This document shows, one piece after another, positions 34,931 to 47,969 of a stretch of DNA of 64,000 bases. This DNA is from Verticillium longisporum (lineage: Eukaryota; Ascomycota; Sordariomycetes; Glomerellales; Plectosphaerellaceae), in the NCBI GenBank assembly GCA_019188255.1, contig JAETXT010000001.1, positions 2,728,001 to 2,792,000 on the forward strand, read 5' to 3'. The notes beneath the pieces were generated by a model. The model was not told where the DNA came from. It saw only the letters and a list, made by a program, of their open reading frames with translations, and made no database searches. How positions within the stretch are numbered: the stretch's first letter is position 1; each line of letters starts with the position of its first letter. The position numbers and the translations under genes are program-made.

Positions 34931-36499
34931 CTAGTGGCGAATTCGATGCTCAGATGCGTACGGTTCAGGCTGCCACGTCCTGTTGAGCAACTCTTCGTGA
35001 ATCCTAGGCAGCTCAATAACCGGCCGGTGCTGCCATGATGCGCTCGACTTGGCAGTGTCCGGGGTGTGAGCCATGGGTGGCGCATCCGCGATCGTGGAAG
35101 AGTAGCTGTCAAAGCCCAGGCGCATGCGCTTGTGCGACATGGGAGGCTCGGGACTGGCCTGGCGGATCGTCGTGCGCGGCGACACCGAGGCGCTCGAGTT
35201 GCTTCCGGGCCGCGCGAGCTCACTTGCGCTGTGCGGGTGGCGGCGCAAGTCTTCCGGCTCAGCTGGTGGTGTTGACGGAGATGTGTTGTGCCCTCCCCTT
35301 GGTCTGTACAGGAAAATTCCAGATTAGCCATGGTTGGACCGACAATTGCCAAAGGCGACGCGGGGGGGCAACTTACGCATTCTTGAACTTGCACACACGT
35401 CCAAACTTCTCGCACTGAACGCACCGAGGAAAGTCGGGGTCGCACTTGATCTTCTTCTCGCGGCACGTGATGCAAGCGATTGCCAACCTCTTCCTAGGCT
35501 TTCCAGCCTTGGTCACACCCCAGTGCGGGTTGACGGCCTCGCCGTCAATCACCGTCTTGCAGTGGCTTCCATCGTCGTAGAAGTAGCACGGTCCTTCGCC
35601 TGGCACCTCGGCAGCGCGCACAAAACGTGGGAGGAAATGCGTGCCGGTCCAGATCTTGGGCCCCAGACCATCCTTGGACGGAAGTCCCTCGGATGTGACA
35701 GTGCTGGCGGCCGCAGCCGGTTGAGCCAGCGCCGGCACCGGAGCCGGGCGCTGGTCGCGGAGACTCGATCCGTAGTCCTTGACCCCGGTGAACTGGAACG
35801 GCGCGCGGTCGTGCGGCGACCTCAGCGCGCCGTGGCTTTCCCTGCTACCCAAGGAGTACTCGTGCCTCGCAGCCTCCTGATGAATCGACCACCTGCCGCC
35901 GAGCCCGTTGTCAGTCCGCGCATCGTGGGTTCGATGATCCGTCTCCTTGGACCGGGAAGAGTCAGAGCCCGAGAGCGACCGGGTCAAGGCGTGCAGTGAT
36001 GCCCGTTCTTGGTCGAATCTAGCGTCGTACGTGGTGCGAGGTTGTGAGATGGAGGGAGAGCCGGCGGATGGGAAGTAGGATGTCTGATATGGCCTGTCGC
36101 CGTGGGCCGAAGACACACGAGGACGATCCAGTGGCGAGGTGGCCGGGTAGTGCGCCGGCCTGTCAGAAATGGGCGAATGCAACGGGCGGATGGATGATGG
36201 AGGTCCGAACAGGCTGCTCAGAGAAGGCAGTTGTTGCCGAGGGGGGCCTGAAGAGGCTCCGGACGACTGTGATGGTGGTCATCGACAGCCTTGACGTGTG
36301 ACGAGCCGTTGGCGGCCGGACTCCGCTCATAGTTGGACATTGGCGGAGAGACAGGCGCGGTGGTGGTAGAGGCCCACGACTGAAGGTCTGCCGGCGGCGA
36401 GGGTCTTGAGGAGTAGGAGGACGAAGACGGGCTCACCAGTTCGGGAGGCGTGTCCGGGGCGGCCAGGTGAGGGTGGAGTTCCAATGCTGATATCCCCAT
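34931..36499 (-). CDS. Zn(II)2Cys6 transcription factor, cluster in the middle/C-terminal half (frame broken once)
   Basis: Nuclear DNA-binding regulator of the fungal binuclear-cluster class. Start at 36499 (MGISALELHPHLAAPDTPPE). The first 340 residues are disordered Ser/Pro-rich sequence with a LPSLSSLFGPP block. A conserved block GPCYFYDDGSHCKTVIDGE and NPHWGVTKAGKPRKR leads into the cluster CITCREKKIKCDPDFPRCVQ... with spacing C-x2-C-x6-C-x6-C-x2-C-x6-C (about 343-371). A 73 bp intron (35304-35376) splits codons just after CKFKNA; exon 2 gives PRGGHNTSPSTPPAE and a 120-residue tail with MSHKRMRLGFDSYSS. A G6 run at 36241-36246 lacks one base between QAP and RQQLPSL. Corrected length 498 residues. 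The late position of the cluster and no middle-homology domain recall developmental regulators of the Ume6/RosA/NosA kind, but that assignment is tentative. Confidence 0.88.
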
Positions 36500-38634
36500 T
36501 GAGAGAGTGCTAAGTTGAGAGTTATGTGTGGTCAAAAGCGGCGGGGCATCCCTTGGGGAGAGTCTGGGTTCTTCTGCGTCGAGAGGAGAGCTCGGAACCG
36601 CTCGAGAAGCAGGCGACGACGGTGGCAGATGGGGACCCGCGTTGATGCAGAGTTCAGAGTCAAGTATGCCCGTATCTGTTGATGTACAAGAGCAAGCGTT
36701 GTGAGAGACGCTGGTGAAGACTGGCTGGGAAATGGCGGCGGGTGATCCTGTAAGAGGTCGTGCAATAAGAGTTGCCTCCAGCCAAAGGTTGATGAACACG
36801 GTGTGAGCGAGATGATGGCTGTTCTTGTGTGTACGCTCCGTGGAAGAGGAGGGAGGGCAGAAACTCGCAAGTCTTTCCTGAGATCTGAAGAGGGAGGAAG
36901 TCGAGGTCAAGGAAGAAGAGGCTGTGGTCCAAGTCAAGTGTGCGAGGGGGTCTGGTGGCTTTTTCAAAAGACCAGAAGGAGCAGGCAGCGCGAAACGGCA
37001 TATGGTACAGCCACCAGTCTCCATTATGTATACATGTACCAAGCGAACCCCTTGGCAGGCCTCACAGGGAAACGAGTAACGTAAAGATACCCCGAGTAGC
37101 TAGATGGAGACTAAAGGGACCAACAGCCTGGATTGGGCTTGGCTTCATTAGACTTGGGGGTGGGTAGAGGGAGAAGGGGGATGGCAGCCGGGAAGAGGCA
37201 CCGATAAAGTGCTGCAAGTGCGCTCCCCCACAGACGACGGAAGCGAAGTACCGCCTTCTAAGCGCCCACAGGTGCAATAGATCATGGTGTTGCCGACCCC
37301 CCCCTGGTGGCCGCTTCGCTATGGGGACGGCCCTTGGCGGGGTGAGTTCAGGAGGAGGGCTAATCAAGCTCTAGCGGACTTTCGACAACTCTGCTCATTG
37401 TCATGCCCGATCCAGAGCGACCGGACCAATAGTGTGACTAGATCCCCGAGGGGCAGAATCCTTTGGCTCAAGTCCACAAGCACCAGTCGTGCGTTAAGGT
37501 GTTCGTCGTTTCGGGCGGCGGCCATCTGCGATCTGAGCATGTGCGCGCCTGGTCGGAGCGAAATGTGGGAAAATAACGCTTCTGTGCCAGCGACGAACCC
37601 AAGCCATCGTGGGCGAGCAACATCCTCGGCATCGGGCAAGCGAGCTGACAGACAACTTGCTGGTTGCTCATGTGCGTGTGTCTTGGCCGCAGAGCACGTT
37701 CTCCCATGTGGTTTCTGCGACAAAGTGTGATAGAGACCAGGGAGTCAGATGCTGCGACATGGGGCCGCCGGGGGCTCGCAGCCGAGCCAGGGCATCCTTG
37801 AAGACGGGAAGGATAAGACGGGGAAGGCAGGTGAAAGAACAAAAGAGGCGAAAAACGTGCCAAGCGTACAGGCATGCCAGCGTACAAAACATGCCATTGC
37901 GAGGCCAGACTATTGGGCGCTTATGCTGAAAGTGCGTTGAATGACGGCATCAATCTTACGAGGGAGCGGAACAGCCTGGAGGCGTCTGTTCAGGTACGGT
38001 GCACACGCGCGCCGGGCGGGCCAGGGGTTCACATTCATTTTGCGGTGGGCGAACAGTTTGGAAGCATGGCTTTGCGCTCGCGTCTAGAAGAAGATGGTGA
38101 CGCATCAAGACAGCCGGCCTCTCTGAGCCACGCAAGCAAGGGAACTGATCCTTTCGAGTGGTGAAATGGTTGATAGTTGACAGGCAGCTGAGCTGAGGAG
38201 GGATGAGGGGGGGGGCTCACATTGCGAGACAAAGAGCGCCTCAACGAAATGGTTGCCAGAGACGGTACCGACCCAGCAGTGAGTGTCAAGGGCAAATTCG
38301 GGTCGGGTTGGCGGTCCAGTGATGCAGCAGCCGTCGGCGCGGGGTTGGCGATTCGGGTGTCAGGCATTTTACCCTCGCACAGAATAGACCCGATGCCCTG
38401 GCTGAGGGGAGAGAGGACATCAGACGAACAAAGCTATGGTGATGATGTGCGCTGGGGAACGTGCCGTTGTGTACATGTAATGGGTATCGCATCACGGGCG
38501 GCCGGGGTGCCCAGCACAACAACGCTTGTGGCACTGCCAGAGCCAAAAGTACCCTTTCGCCCTCTCTGTACCTGCCTCTCTGGTGCAGGTGCAGGGCGAG
38601 GCTTCGAGAGCGCCATGCCATCGCTTATTATGCC

Positions 38635-38667
38635 TGTGCCTGTGCCTGTGCCTGTGCCAGTGCCAGC
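38635..38667. repeat. Hexanucleotide TGTGCC repeat
   Basis: About five TGTGCC units followed by two AGTGCC units. Confidence 0.75.
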
Positions 38668-40311
38668 GAGAACCCAGGCCAGGCCAGCCAGCGCCCAGCC
38701 TCCTGAAGAGCGTCCTGAACCAGTGCCCAGACCAAATGTCCAGTCCAGCCAGACAGAGGGTGCGCGAGTGGTGTGAGTGGAAACCCCGACACCTTGCATT
38801 GATAGTAGGAGCTAGCGAGATGCGCCCGGCACTGTCGAGGTTAGGGCGATCCCACAGCCCTGGGTGCACTGTGGAGGTACTTCATGTCCGCGTGGTGACT
38901 CCTTGAGGCCATAGTGCCACCTGTGTGTGTTTGGCTAAACTATCCAAGGCGTATGTGTGGCTTGTCTTGTCCTGTCATGATTTCTTGTGGCGGGTATCGG
39001 CCACATATGCTTCTCAAATCTCGGCATTCGGCCGCTCTGTACCTGGTCATGGCCAGTTGCTGTTGAAGACAATCGGAAGAGGGCCGTTCAACAGTCCAGG
39101 CTCGTCTTCTTACTTGTCTTTAATTTTTGCTGCCGGCTTGCCTGACGCTCTCCTTGTGGAAATAGCCAGCGGCTGACGAAGACACGCCGGGGATGCCGCG
39201 ACGCTAGCGGAGTGTTGGTGAGCCGTTGGCAACTGGTCACCAGAGAGAGAGAGAGGACCCTCACCTGTGGCGACAGCCGGGGGGCCAGGGCCAGCAAGGG
39301 ACAGACATCCGAGTGAGAGGGGGTCGTCCATCGGATGCTGCTCGGTGGGCCATAGCCATCGCGACATTCCCTGGACGTGGAACAGGTGGTGGAAGAATGG
39401 CATGATGCTGACTTGGAGTCCATGGCACGCGCGCGCGCGCCGCATGCCTGCTGCCGACTTATCTCCCATTCTTGGCAACTAGTCCGAAATGTGCTCGTGG
39501 CACGGCTGCGTGACGAAGCCGATACGATTGTCTCGTCTGCTCCCGTCCGTCTTATTGACGATCGTGTTGAGGAGGGGGAAAGGAAAAACATGTCGCTCAG
39601 CCATGTCTCATCTCGTTCAGGCGTCGATCCGGGCCACGGCCAACGGGCAGCGTGGTTAGCTCGGACTAGACGAGGGCTGGACGCGGTTGCTTGATGGTTG
39701 CTCTGACCGACTCTAGCCTGGTGGTGTCGGGACATGGCTGCTGAACTGAACAACAATTGACACGAGGAACCGTCTGCGAAAGTCGAGGAGAGGAACGTGG
39801 GCTGGTGGGACGCTGGCATGCCACCGTCGACGCCGCCGTTCACCATCATCGTTGGCGCCAAAGACTAGTGTCGCCGCCGAGGCAGAAAGTATGGTGAGTC
39901 CGTGGGGCAAGGGGGCGGGGGGGACGACAGCTTGTTCAGTGTGGTGACTGACCACATATCGTCAGGTCACCAAAGCTGTCTGCCCTACGTTGAGTGATAC
40001 ATGTCATACACCACCACACCTTCAGTGTCGCCCGAGTCGGGTTTGCCGTGATGTCTTTAGGATTTCGAGTCATGGTGGGGTTGCGAACGGGGTCTCGAGG
40101 CCTCGTGTTTCTTGGCCGTGGAGAGATATCCACGGGGGGTATTGGAGCCTGGAATGGGGCTTGGTTACACGCTCGGAGCCACGGGCTATGTCTTCAGGAC
40201 GCTTGAGAGGCGTGGGCCGCAACCAGGATCGGATCGGGGACGTCGGGGCCACGGGCGTGAGGCGAAAGGCGACAGATGCCAGGGTGGAAACGGACAGTGT
40301 CGCATGCAAAC

Positions 40312-40336
40312 AAAAAAAAAAAAAAAAAAAAAAAAA
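40312..40336. repeat. A25 homopolymer
   Basis: Uninterrupted run of 25 A in the gene-free region. Confidence 0.8.
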
Positions 40337-40530
40337 CCACACAGGGAAAAAAAACCGATGGTGCGTGCGATAGGAGCTAGGTGCCGAGAAGTGGAGGATG
40401 GGAGATGGGGGGTGTGATGTGATGGAGCATGGAGGAGCCTGTAAGCCTGGAACAAGCTCCGGAGTTAGCTGGAGGAAGATGGAGCCAGACGAGCATCTGT
40501 TCTAATGCTGGAGCGCTGGAGTTCTGGAGT

Positions 40531-40560
40531 GCTGGCGTGCTGGCGTGCTGGCGTGCTGGC
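40531..40560. repeat. 8-bp GTGCTGGC tandem repeat
   Basis: Four GTGCTGGC units in a row, preceded by related GCTGGAG/TCTGGAG copies. Confidence 0.75.
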
Positions 40561-41011
40561 TGGGCGAGGAGCGGCAGGTGGACAGTGGAGTGAGCAGAAG
40601 AAGGAGCACCCCCCTCCACTCTCCTGCTTCGAAGGATTGCAGTCATCACTCATACGTAAGGTAAGGTACGTAGGGCCACAGGGGGCGGAAAGGAGGAGGC
40701 AACAGCCCTGGACCAGACCTCGTCGGCCCTTGCCTTCGCCTGCCGGCTTATCCTATCTTCAACACTCAACCGTCCGAGGGATGGGGCTCTCGGACATGGG
40801 ATGAGAAGGCGCAACACGCGTGAATCGTGCGTTCCTGCTTCAGCTGTCATGAAGGAGTCAGGAAGCTGGCGGCTGAGGGTTGGGCCTTTCGGAAGGCCGA
40901 CACGGAAGACGGATGACAAGAGAATCAACGGAAGGCGGAAGCACTAACGGGCCCTTACCCACCGGCATTGGTATCACTGGATCCGAAGGTACCCACGTAC
41001 CTGCCCACACG

Positions 41012-41028
41012 GTACCTACTGTAGGTAC
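41012..41028. repeat. 17-bp palindrome GTACCTAC-T-GTAGGTAC
   Basis: Perfect 8-bp arms about one central T. The following GGTACATTACAC is repeated 68 bp further on (about 41093), again after a CCTA. Confidence 0.8.
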
Positions 41029-43489
41029 ATTACACCAATCTTGAGCCACATGTGCGCGGTATATGTGATGTGAAGGTAATAAAGGTCCCTAGGTACATTA
41101 CACAGTGTTTCCCGCGACTCGAGGGTTGCAACGACACGGTGCCATGATGCCATGGCAATTTCCTGACCCCACCTCTCTCCTGCTGCGTGATGATGGGGTA
41201 CTTTTGCTTCTCTTTGTGCACCAACTCAACAAGCGAAGCGCCCAGGGAGGCAAAAAAAATCATGCTGCGGCTGTGGCCGGCGTCCATGAGAGAGTTTTGC
41301 CTGAGAAATGCGCGGACAAAGGCAAAAGAGTCGCGCGACGCCTCCTGGCTAGGGATCGGACCCGGACTCCGGACTCGAGTGGGCTTGAACACGGATCATG
41401 TTAAAATGTGAAAAAATCATGGATCTTGCTCACCAGCCACAAACCAGAGACACAGGGTCCAGAGACACTCAGCCATTCCCCCTGCACCAGCCGCACTTGC
41501 CAGCCGGGCAGGTCACTACCTACCTACGGACGGACCAAGCGAGAAACCTTATGAATGTACCGTAGCATCGCGTCCGCGAAACTACCCCTTGGTGGCCTGT
41601 GTGTCCGGCACTCGTCCGCCCCCTTCCTGGCCGTTGTGGCTTGCCTGGGGAAGGAAGGTACGGCAGAACCTACTGTACATGGTAGCTACCTGCCTTATTA
41701 CTGTACAAGTACATGTGTTACGTTAGGAGGCTGGACAGGCCTGCCTCCATGTATGTGCCTGCGCCTGTTCCTGTTCCTGCCTGGCCCCAGACCTGCCTGC
41801 CTCTGGTGTTCGTCTCTCGTCCCGAGCACCTGAATGTGGCCAGTTGGCAGGCAGAAAGACAGGCAAGCAATGCTGGCGCCTCTTGCCTGCCTCCCGACTG
41901 CCATCCTGGCTGACCCTCAGGCCTCATCAGCCCAGTTTCATCCAGGCAGAGGCGAACCAACCCCGAGTAGGAAATGTTGCAAGTTACGGGCAAGTGTGAC
42001 ACTTGGCAGTGGCCTCTCGGCAGGCAAGTGGAGGCAGGTGCCTTCGTATACCCGGCCTTCTTTCCCCAGACGTTTCTGTTGCCGGCGTGGAGATCCACTG
42101 TCCTGCGATTCTCGTCAGTTTTTGCCCAAGACACCGAGATCAACATGGTCCCATTTGCTTCTACCCACCGCTTGAACTGCATTATCATGCCCCAGACCAG
42201 ACGGGGCCAGGAGCCGTCTCCTCCCTGCTGTGCCCCTCTTCGACTCGGCTCATCGACGCCTATACCATGTATGCCCCCCGAAAGCGCTTCCGTGCAGCGG
42301 AGCCACCTGTTCTTCTGCCCACGCAACACCGCCGACTGCATATCGCCCGCCGCTCCAAAACTACCAAGTAATCCCCGGTCGCACCCTGCAGCCTCGGTCT
42401 GCACTCTGCCCCTTCCCTCCTCTGGGTCCGGAACGAAATCGCGCTGCCTCCGGCTGCACGAGTGGCAGAACCCCCAGCGAGCCAAGGGCCTCTTGATGTG
42501 CTGACTACATGGTACCTATGGACCTATGGCATGCTCCCTCGCGCCACAACGCCGTTGGGAACATCCACGCTCTGGCTATACTCTTCAGTACACACGTACT
42601 TGTATGCACACAATCCCAGTCGCTGTGGTGCTTCCCTGCTCCTGTTGCCTACCTGGTCCTCCCCCTGTTGCGGATCGATGGGCCCAGGCAGCTTACCCGG
42701 ATCTTTGTCACACGCACCATCGTGCCCTTTTCGAAAAGCACCACCATGTACTGCGCACAGCCAAGCATTTCTTCATGGATATGAATCCGTCACGGTGGAA
42801 TCCAGCCCACCATCGGTTACACTCTTCCAGAGTCCCTTGGTCGCAGCCACCCAGTGTGATGGCTTACACTAACATCTTAGTGCACAAGCGGTTGGACTCT
42901 GGCGGGCCAAGCGTCAATTGCACTCGGGCACTATGACTAGCTGACGCTGGACCATTTAAGCGAGTGCGACCGGCCTGGGGTCAACAAGCCAGGCTCAAGA
43001 CGTGAAAGGCTTTGCCCAGCGCTCGCCGCCAAGCAAACAATAGGATCGGCAGTCAGACGCTTATCAACGCAAATCCTCGTACGCAAGGCGCCTGGCCTTG
43101 CCTGGAGATCAGACCGCCAAATACCCACAATGACAGCAAGCTCGACCTGCAATGCCGATCAAGTCCCAGTTGTAGACCAACAGCTTTGCCGATGCAAAGG
43201 AATCGCGACAACAAGCCTCAGTGACGATGTGTCTCAGATTCAACATTGCCGTCGCGGATGCACGCGTCCGAAATCTCCGCTTGCTGTGGCCGTACACGTA
43301 CAAGCTCATGGCATCTGACGCTCACATTGCCGGCGTCACGCATCGATGCAATCACACGGGCGGCCTTCCGCCTAGTCGGCATTGTCTTCTGATCCTCCAC
43401 GAGTTGGCCAGCCCACGACTATGCTCTGTCAATGCGCTTTGACACGGAGTCTATGGAGTCAAGGTGCGCCATCGCCGGTTTAAGAGCAA

Positions 43490-43513
43490 TAACAACAACA
43501 ACAACAACAACAG
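43490..43513. repeat. AAC trinucleotide microsatellite
   Basis: About seven AAC units; no open coding frame that I accept spans it. Confidence 0.75.
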
Positions 43514-46500
43514 AACATGCGTTTATTTATCCCTCCTGGCGGCGAGGCGGTTCGGATCAGAAGTTTGACTGGACTGCCAACCAGAGAGGTGCCGATGTGC
43601 AGCAGGTCTTACTTTCTTTTATTGCCCGCAAGTTCACGGTGGTCGCCGCCGGCAGTTCCGAAAGCGCCACCACGAGCGGCACTTGTCCACGCCATGACAC
43701 GTGTGTCCGCAACGCTCGACCGTCTGCCTACCACTGGTGGCAGTCTTTTGACAGTTGATCATCCAGCAGCAGAATTGATCAAACTGTCAAACGGCGGGCC
43801 GGACCCTTCTCACCAACTTTGGAGTTTTCTGCTTGTACAACGGCGCAGTTCACACCAGATATTGGCGTTTGACAAAGTCTATTTTTAAAACCCATCCTGA
43901 TATCGCCTTCCCTCAATCTCTCAGCGGCCGACCGCACACCAAATTTCCGTTGCCCTTGCTCGCCCGGGCCCCTGTAACGTGGGCAGCATGGGCCAGATGT
44001 CCGGCGGTCGGGACCAGGGACCAGGGTGTAACAGCCGCCCCATCTGGTGGAGGCTGGCACTTGCACGTCAGTTCGTCGCCAGGGGAAGACAGATCTTAGA
44101 GAGATTCTGGACTTACACCTGCTGTGGGTTGAGCAAACCCTCCCCCCTCCCCGCGCATAGGCTTGTACCTATGTACCCTTCGGTCCCGAAGCCATGCTTC
44201 AAGTGGGGACGGCTTGACATTGGCCTGGCTTGGAAGAATTCCGGCCCTTGGCAATGGCGACAATTCGTCGTCAGTTGGTCCACGGAAGCGAGCAACAACA
44301 ATAAACGCGATCAAAAAGCCTCTCCATGAGCTAGGTAAAGCCAGGGCGGCACATTCGAAGGGACTCGGCGACGCAGACGATTGCGTTCTTTCAGTGTTCG
44401 TTCTGGCTGCTATCCATGTTCAATGTCCACAAGATGGCAGACTGCATGCATAGCAGATGCTGATCCCCGCGGCCGGCACTTGAGGATGGATGCCAAATCA
44501 TCATGTCGGGAATGCGGCGGAACGCAGCCGAGGTTTTCGGGGGTCCAGTGCCGGCGGGCGGACCATGATGCACACACCACGCAGCAGACCCTTAAATTGC
44601 TGAAATGGGTTTCGAGCCCCCGTCCCGTACAACCCAACGTCGTCACACAACCAGCGTTTAGCATCAGACGAAACGAAGACTGCGCGTCAGAGAAAGAGAG
44701 TGTGAGTGGTGGGTTGCAAACAGGGGACAAATGCGGTCTTTCCGACGACACGCCGTCCGGATAAACTGCATGGGCAAAGACTGTTGGGGCCAACAACCGG
44801 AGGTGCCGCAAACTACGAGGAACCTACGCAGAGTTTATTGACCGGGCGGCGGCGGTATCCTAAGCAAAAACGCGAAAATATGCCACCCCCTCCTTCCCAT
44901 AGGAAGCTTGGGCCATCACGGTTGAGATCTGGGCCGCCCAACGGATGCGGGGGGCGGCCACGGCAGCTGGAGCACGGTGATCATGAAGCTAATTAACCTG
45001 ACAAGCCTCACGAGCTACATTTCGTATACTGGCCAATCACAAGCTCGCCTTGACAAGGCTCGACATAGCTGAGGAGCTTTTCTGTTTGTCAAAAGTGGAT
45101 TCTCAGCACACATGTGCCGACGACGTGGCGGCGCGAGTCAACCATCCCAGTACCGATCGTCCTTTCGCCCTCATGTCAAGGGAGAAGGGGCGTGCCTACT
45201 GATGTCGAAGAAATGCATCCTTCGTCTTGATGGTGCAATGCGTGATACTCATTCCGACCATGGCATTGCCGGATGATGTTGATCGATCTCGTTTGCAACG
45301 GGAGGCAAGTGAAGGTGGTCACGCTTTGCGCCCCTCTCGTTCAGATTCGTTGTTCAGCAGGCTTCCGACACAAGACAACGACGTGTGCCGAGCACGTGAG
45401 ATTGATGCCATGTTAGCCCCTTGCGGACTACATGTATACTGTACACTACAAACAGGAGGGAGGCGGCGGCACTGTCGACGGCTCCGCATTCATGGAGGTC
45501 GATCGTGGGGCGACTCGGGCCTTGCGTGCCCTGTGAAGGCCGAAATGGCACCAGCAACAAATGCCTCGTTCTGGTGGAAGCGAGCAAAGGTGATGTCCAT
45601 CAGGTGAGTGATGGCTATCAGTATTTGGCTATCAGGTACCAGACTGGGGGTTCTAACCTACCCTGGCACCAACGGCCTGACTAACCCTCTTACTCCGGAT
45701 CTCCGGTCCACGTTGGGTCCACTGTTTGTCGACCAGTCTTTGCCCGAATAGGCTTCACAAAGCGAAACTGTCTCTGAATGGCTGGCCGCTCTGGACTGCC
45801 GGGGCAGATCTGGGACTAGGCGGCGACGGCGGCCGGGGCTATCACAAATTCCCATACCATATGGACATGGATTCGTACTTTACAATGGACAAGGCGCGCC
45901 AACACGATCCGAATGAAGTCATTGCCGAGATCGTACGCTCCGGACAAGACTGCAAAGCCATCACCCGCCCACAGCCCACATGCGTCCGGAAAGCCACGAT
46001 GGGACGGAGGGAAGCATCAGCACCTTCACTTTGCCTATTATTGACGGTTTCGTGGCAGAACCGGGTTAGACTCTCACAACACCCACGCACAGGACTTCTA
46101 TCGCATGTCCCTCTCGATCTGTATTTTTTTTTTCTCGCTCAGGGGTGCAACGTGGGCACTCCGCCGGCAAATAGTGGCCCCCTCTTTCAACAGCCTGTGC
46201 CTCAATATGCCTGCGATTGCGCCCTCCCTTGCTCCGCCCCTGGCCCCTACCGTTTTGGCGATGAGCACCTCAAAGACGCGCTAGGAACTCTTCTCGACGT
46301 TTCTTCTCCACTCGACAGAGAACCCCCCAGGGACAACCGATGGACCCCTGCGTGCAACTGCAATAGGCAGGTGCCGTGGCGGGCAAATGATTGCTCCTCG
46401 AAAATACATCCGTGACCCAGGCTGGCGTTGTGGCACAGCATGGAAGGATGAAGGAAAGCGCACGATACACCCTTTATACGGCAGAAGAGGCAGCCCGCTG

Positions 46501-47951
46501 GCCCAGATTGGCTATCCGGATATTGCTTGACATCGCTTCATGTGCTCCCTAACACGAGCCCGAGCCGTCGGGTGCCTCAGCCCACGCCATTCTCTGATTG
46601 AAGGAATTTATGCGTCCGATTCGCCCCCCCGCGCCCACCGCTTCAGGCCAAATAAGCCCCGCCTCAGGAGGAGGCGGCGGCGCGGGTTGACAGGCCTCAC
46701 GGGTCGATGGCAGGTCTGAAAGGCCTCTTGGCAGCGAGAACTGGGAATACCGACCGTCATCATCTTCTCGGGTGAAGTCCGTCGCAGACTTGGCAGTTCG
46801 CTGATACCCAAATCGCTTGGTACGGTGCGGTTTGGCGTGATACGGTTCTCATCATGACACGCTTGCGAGCGAATCCTTCCTGCTATGCATCCGCATCTTG
46901 CTGCTCCGTGTCCTTGTTTGCCTGTCAACCGTCTGGGACACCCACCAGGTACCTGGCGTCAGCACAGCCAAGATGGACCCTGGGATCGAACCTACTTGCC
47001 TCGAAATGGAAGGGGCGTCGTTCGACTCGATGAATGTGTCCCATCCCGATGAGGACGTCGAAGCGACTGGCCACTCGAAAGACTGCTGTTTGGTACCTGC
47101 TGGCAAAATCCCGCCGCAGCTAGAGGCTGGTATCCGCTGCAGCTGGAGGCTGGTATCTTTGCCGTTGCCAGCCGCTGTCAAATTAGCAACGATGAAGAGT
47201 AGACGCACCGTCCTGGTTGGACCGCTGGTTTGCGACATGGCCGGCATACTCCCAAAGCCCGGGACCCATTCCTCAACCGACCAAGCCGAACTTCTTCGTT
47301 CTGTTACACGCTGCACCTTTGCAGATTGCGATGGGGCGAGACGTAGAACGCAAAGGCGATCGCGGCGTGTCTCCGGCCTCATAGGCCGAGAGCCTCCAGG
47401 AGCTGGATCATAGCCTGCGCTTTAAGGGACGACATCCGGCCCTTTTCCAGGCCACGCCTCGTCGTTACAGGCACGACAGCAACATCGTCAGTCTCTCACG
47501 GCAACTGAAAGCCGATGACGACTGAGTCGCTGCTCCCTTCCAGTTCACGTTACGCTTCTGCCGAGCAGTAACGAGTGATACTCGCTATTGTCATTCATGG
47601 GACGGAAGTCCGCTCCGGCGGACAGCTCGCCTGCCCTGCGGCGCTGTTCATCGGTGCCTGCTCAGGAACGGCACAGCACCACCAAGTACTTCGGAAAGAT
47701 GTGCTTCCGGCGGTCAAACGGCCCATCCCTTTGTTCAACCTGTATTTTGCGTTGGACTGGGTGGACTCACTTACAATGCCGTGGTGGCCATCAACACGTC
47801 AGCTTTCGAGCGATGCAACAAAGATGCGACAGCGACATGTCAGCCAACCGTCTCGTTGCATCAGTGGCGAGCGGCCGAATGGCACGTCAGACACCCGATC
47901 ATCTCCCGCTGTCGACGGATGGCAGAAGCAAGAAAATGGGGTTGATAGCCT

Positions 47952-47969
47952 GGGGGGGGGGGGGGGGGG
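47952..47969. repeat. G18 homopolymer
   Basis: Uninterrupted run of 18 G, the longest G/C run in the window. Such a run can form G-quadruplexes and is a difficult template for sequencing. Confidence 0.8.

Noticed and set aside
39088..39861. 257-codon minus-strand frame in the gene-free region
   Set aside because: Composition (Ser, Arg, Thr, Pro) is that of random GC-rich DNA; no motif, and a long homonucleotide-poor frame by itself is not evidence.
41718..42485. 255-codon minus-strand frame
   Set aside because: Cys/Gly/Arg-rich reading without a domain; its C-terminal part reads through short CAGGCAGG-type repeats.
44580..44625. tRNA-like GGGTTTCGAGCCCC
   Set aside because: The T-loop-like sequence has an extra base and there is no D-arm, anticodon arm or acceptor partner at the right distance.
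45726..46415. 229-codon plus-strand frame
   Set aside because: No recognisable fold or motif, includes a Phe run from a poly-T tract.
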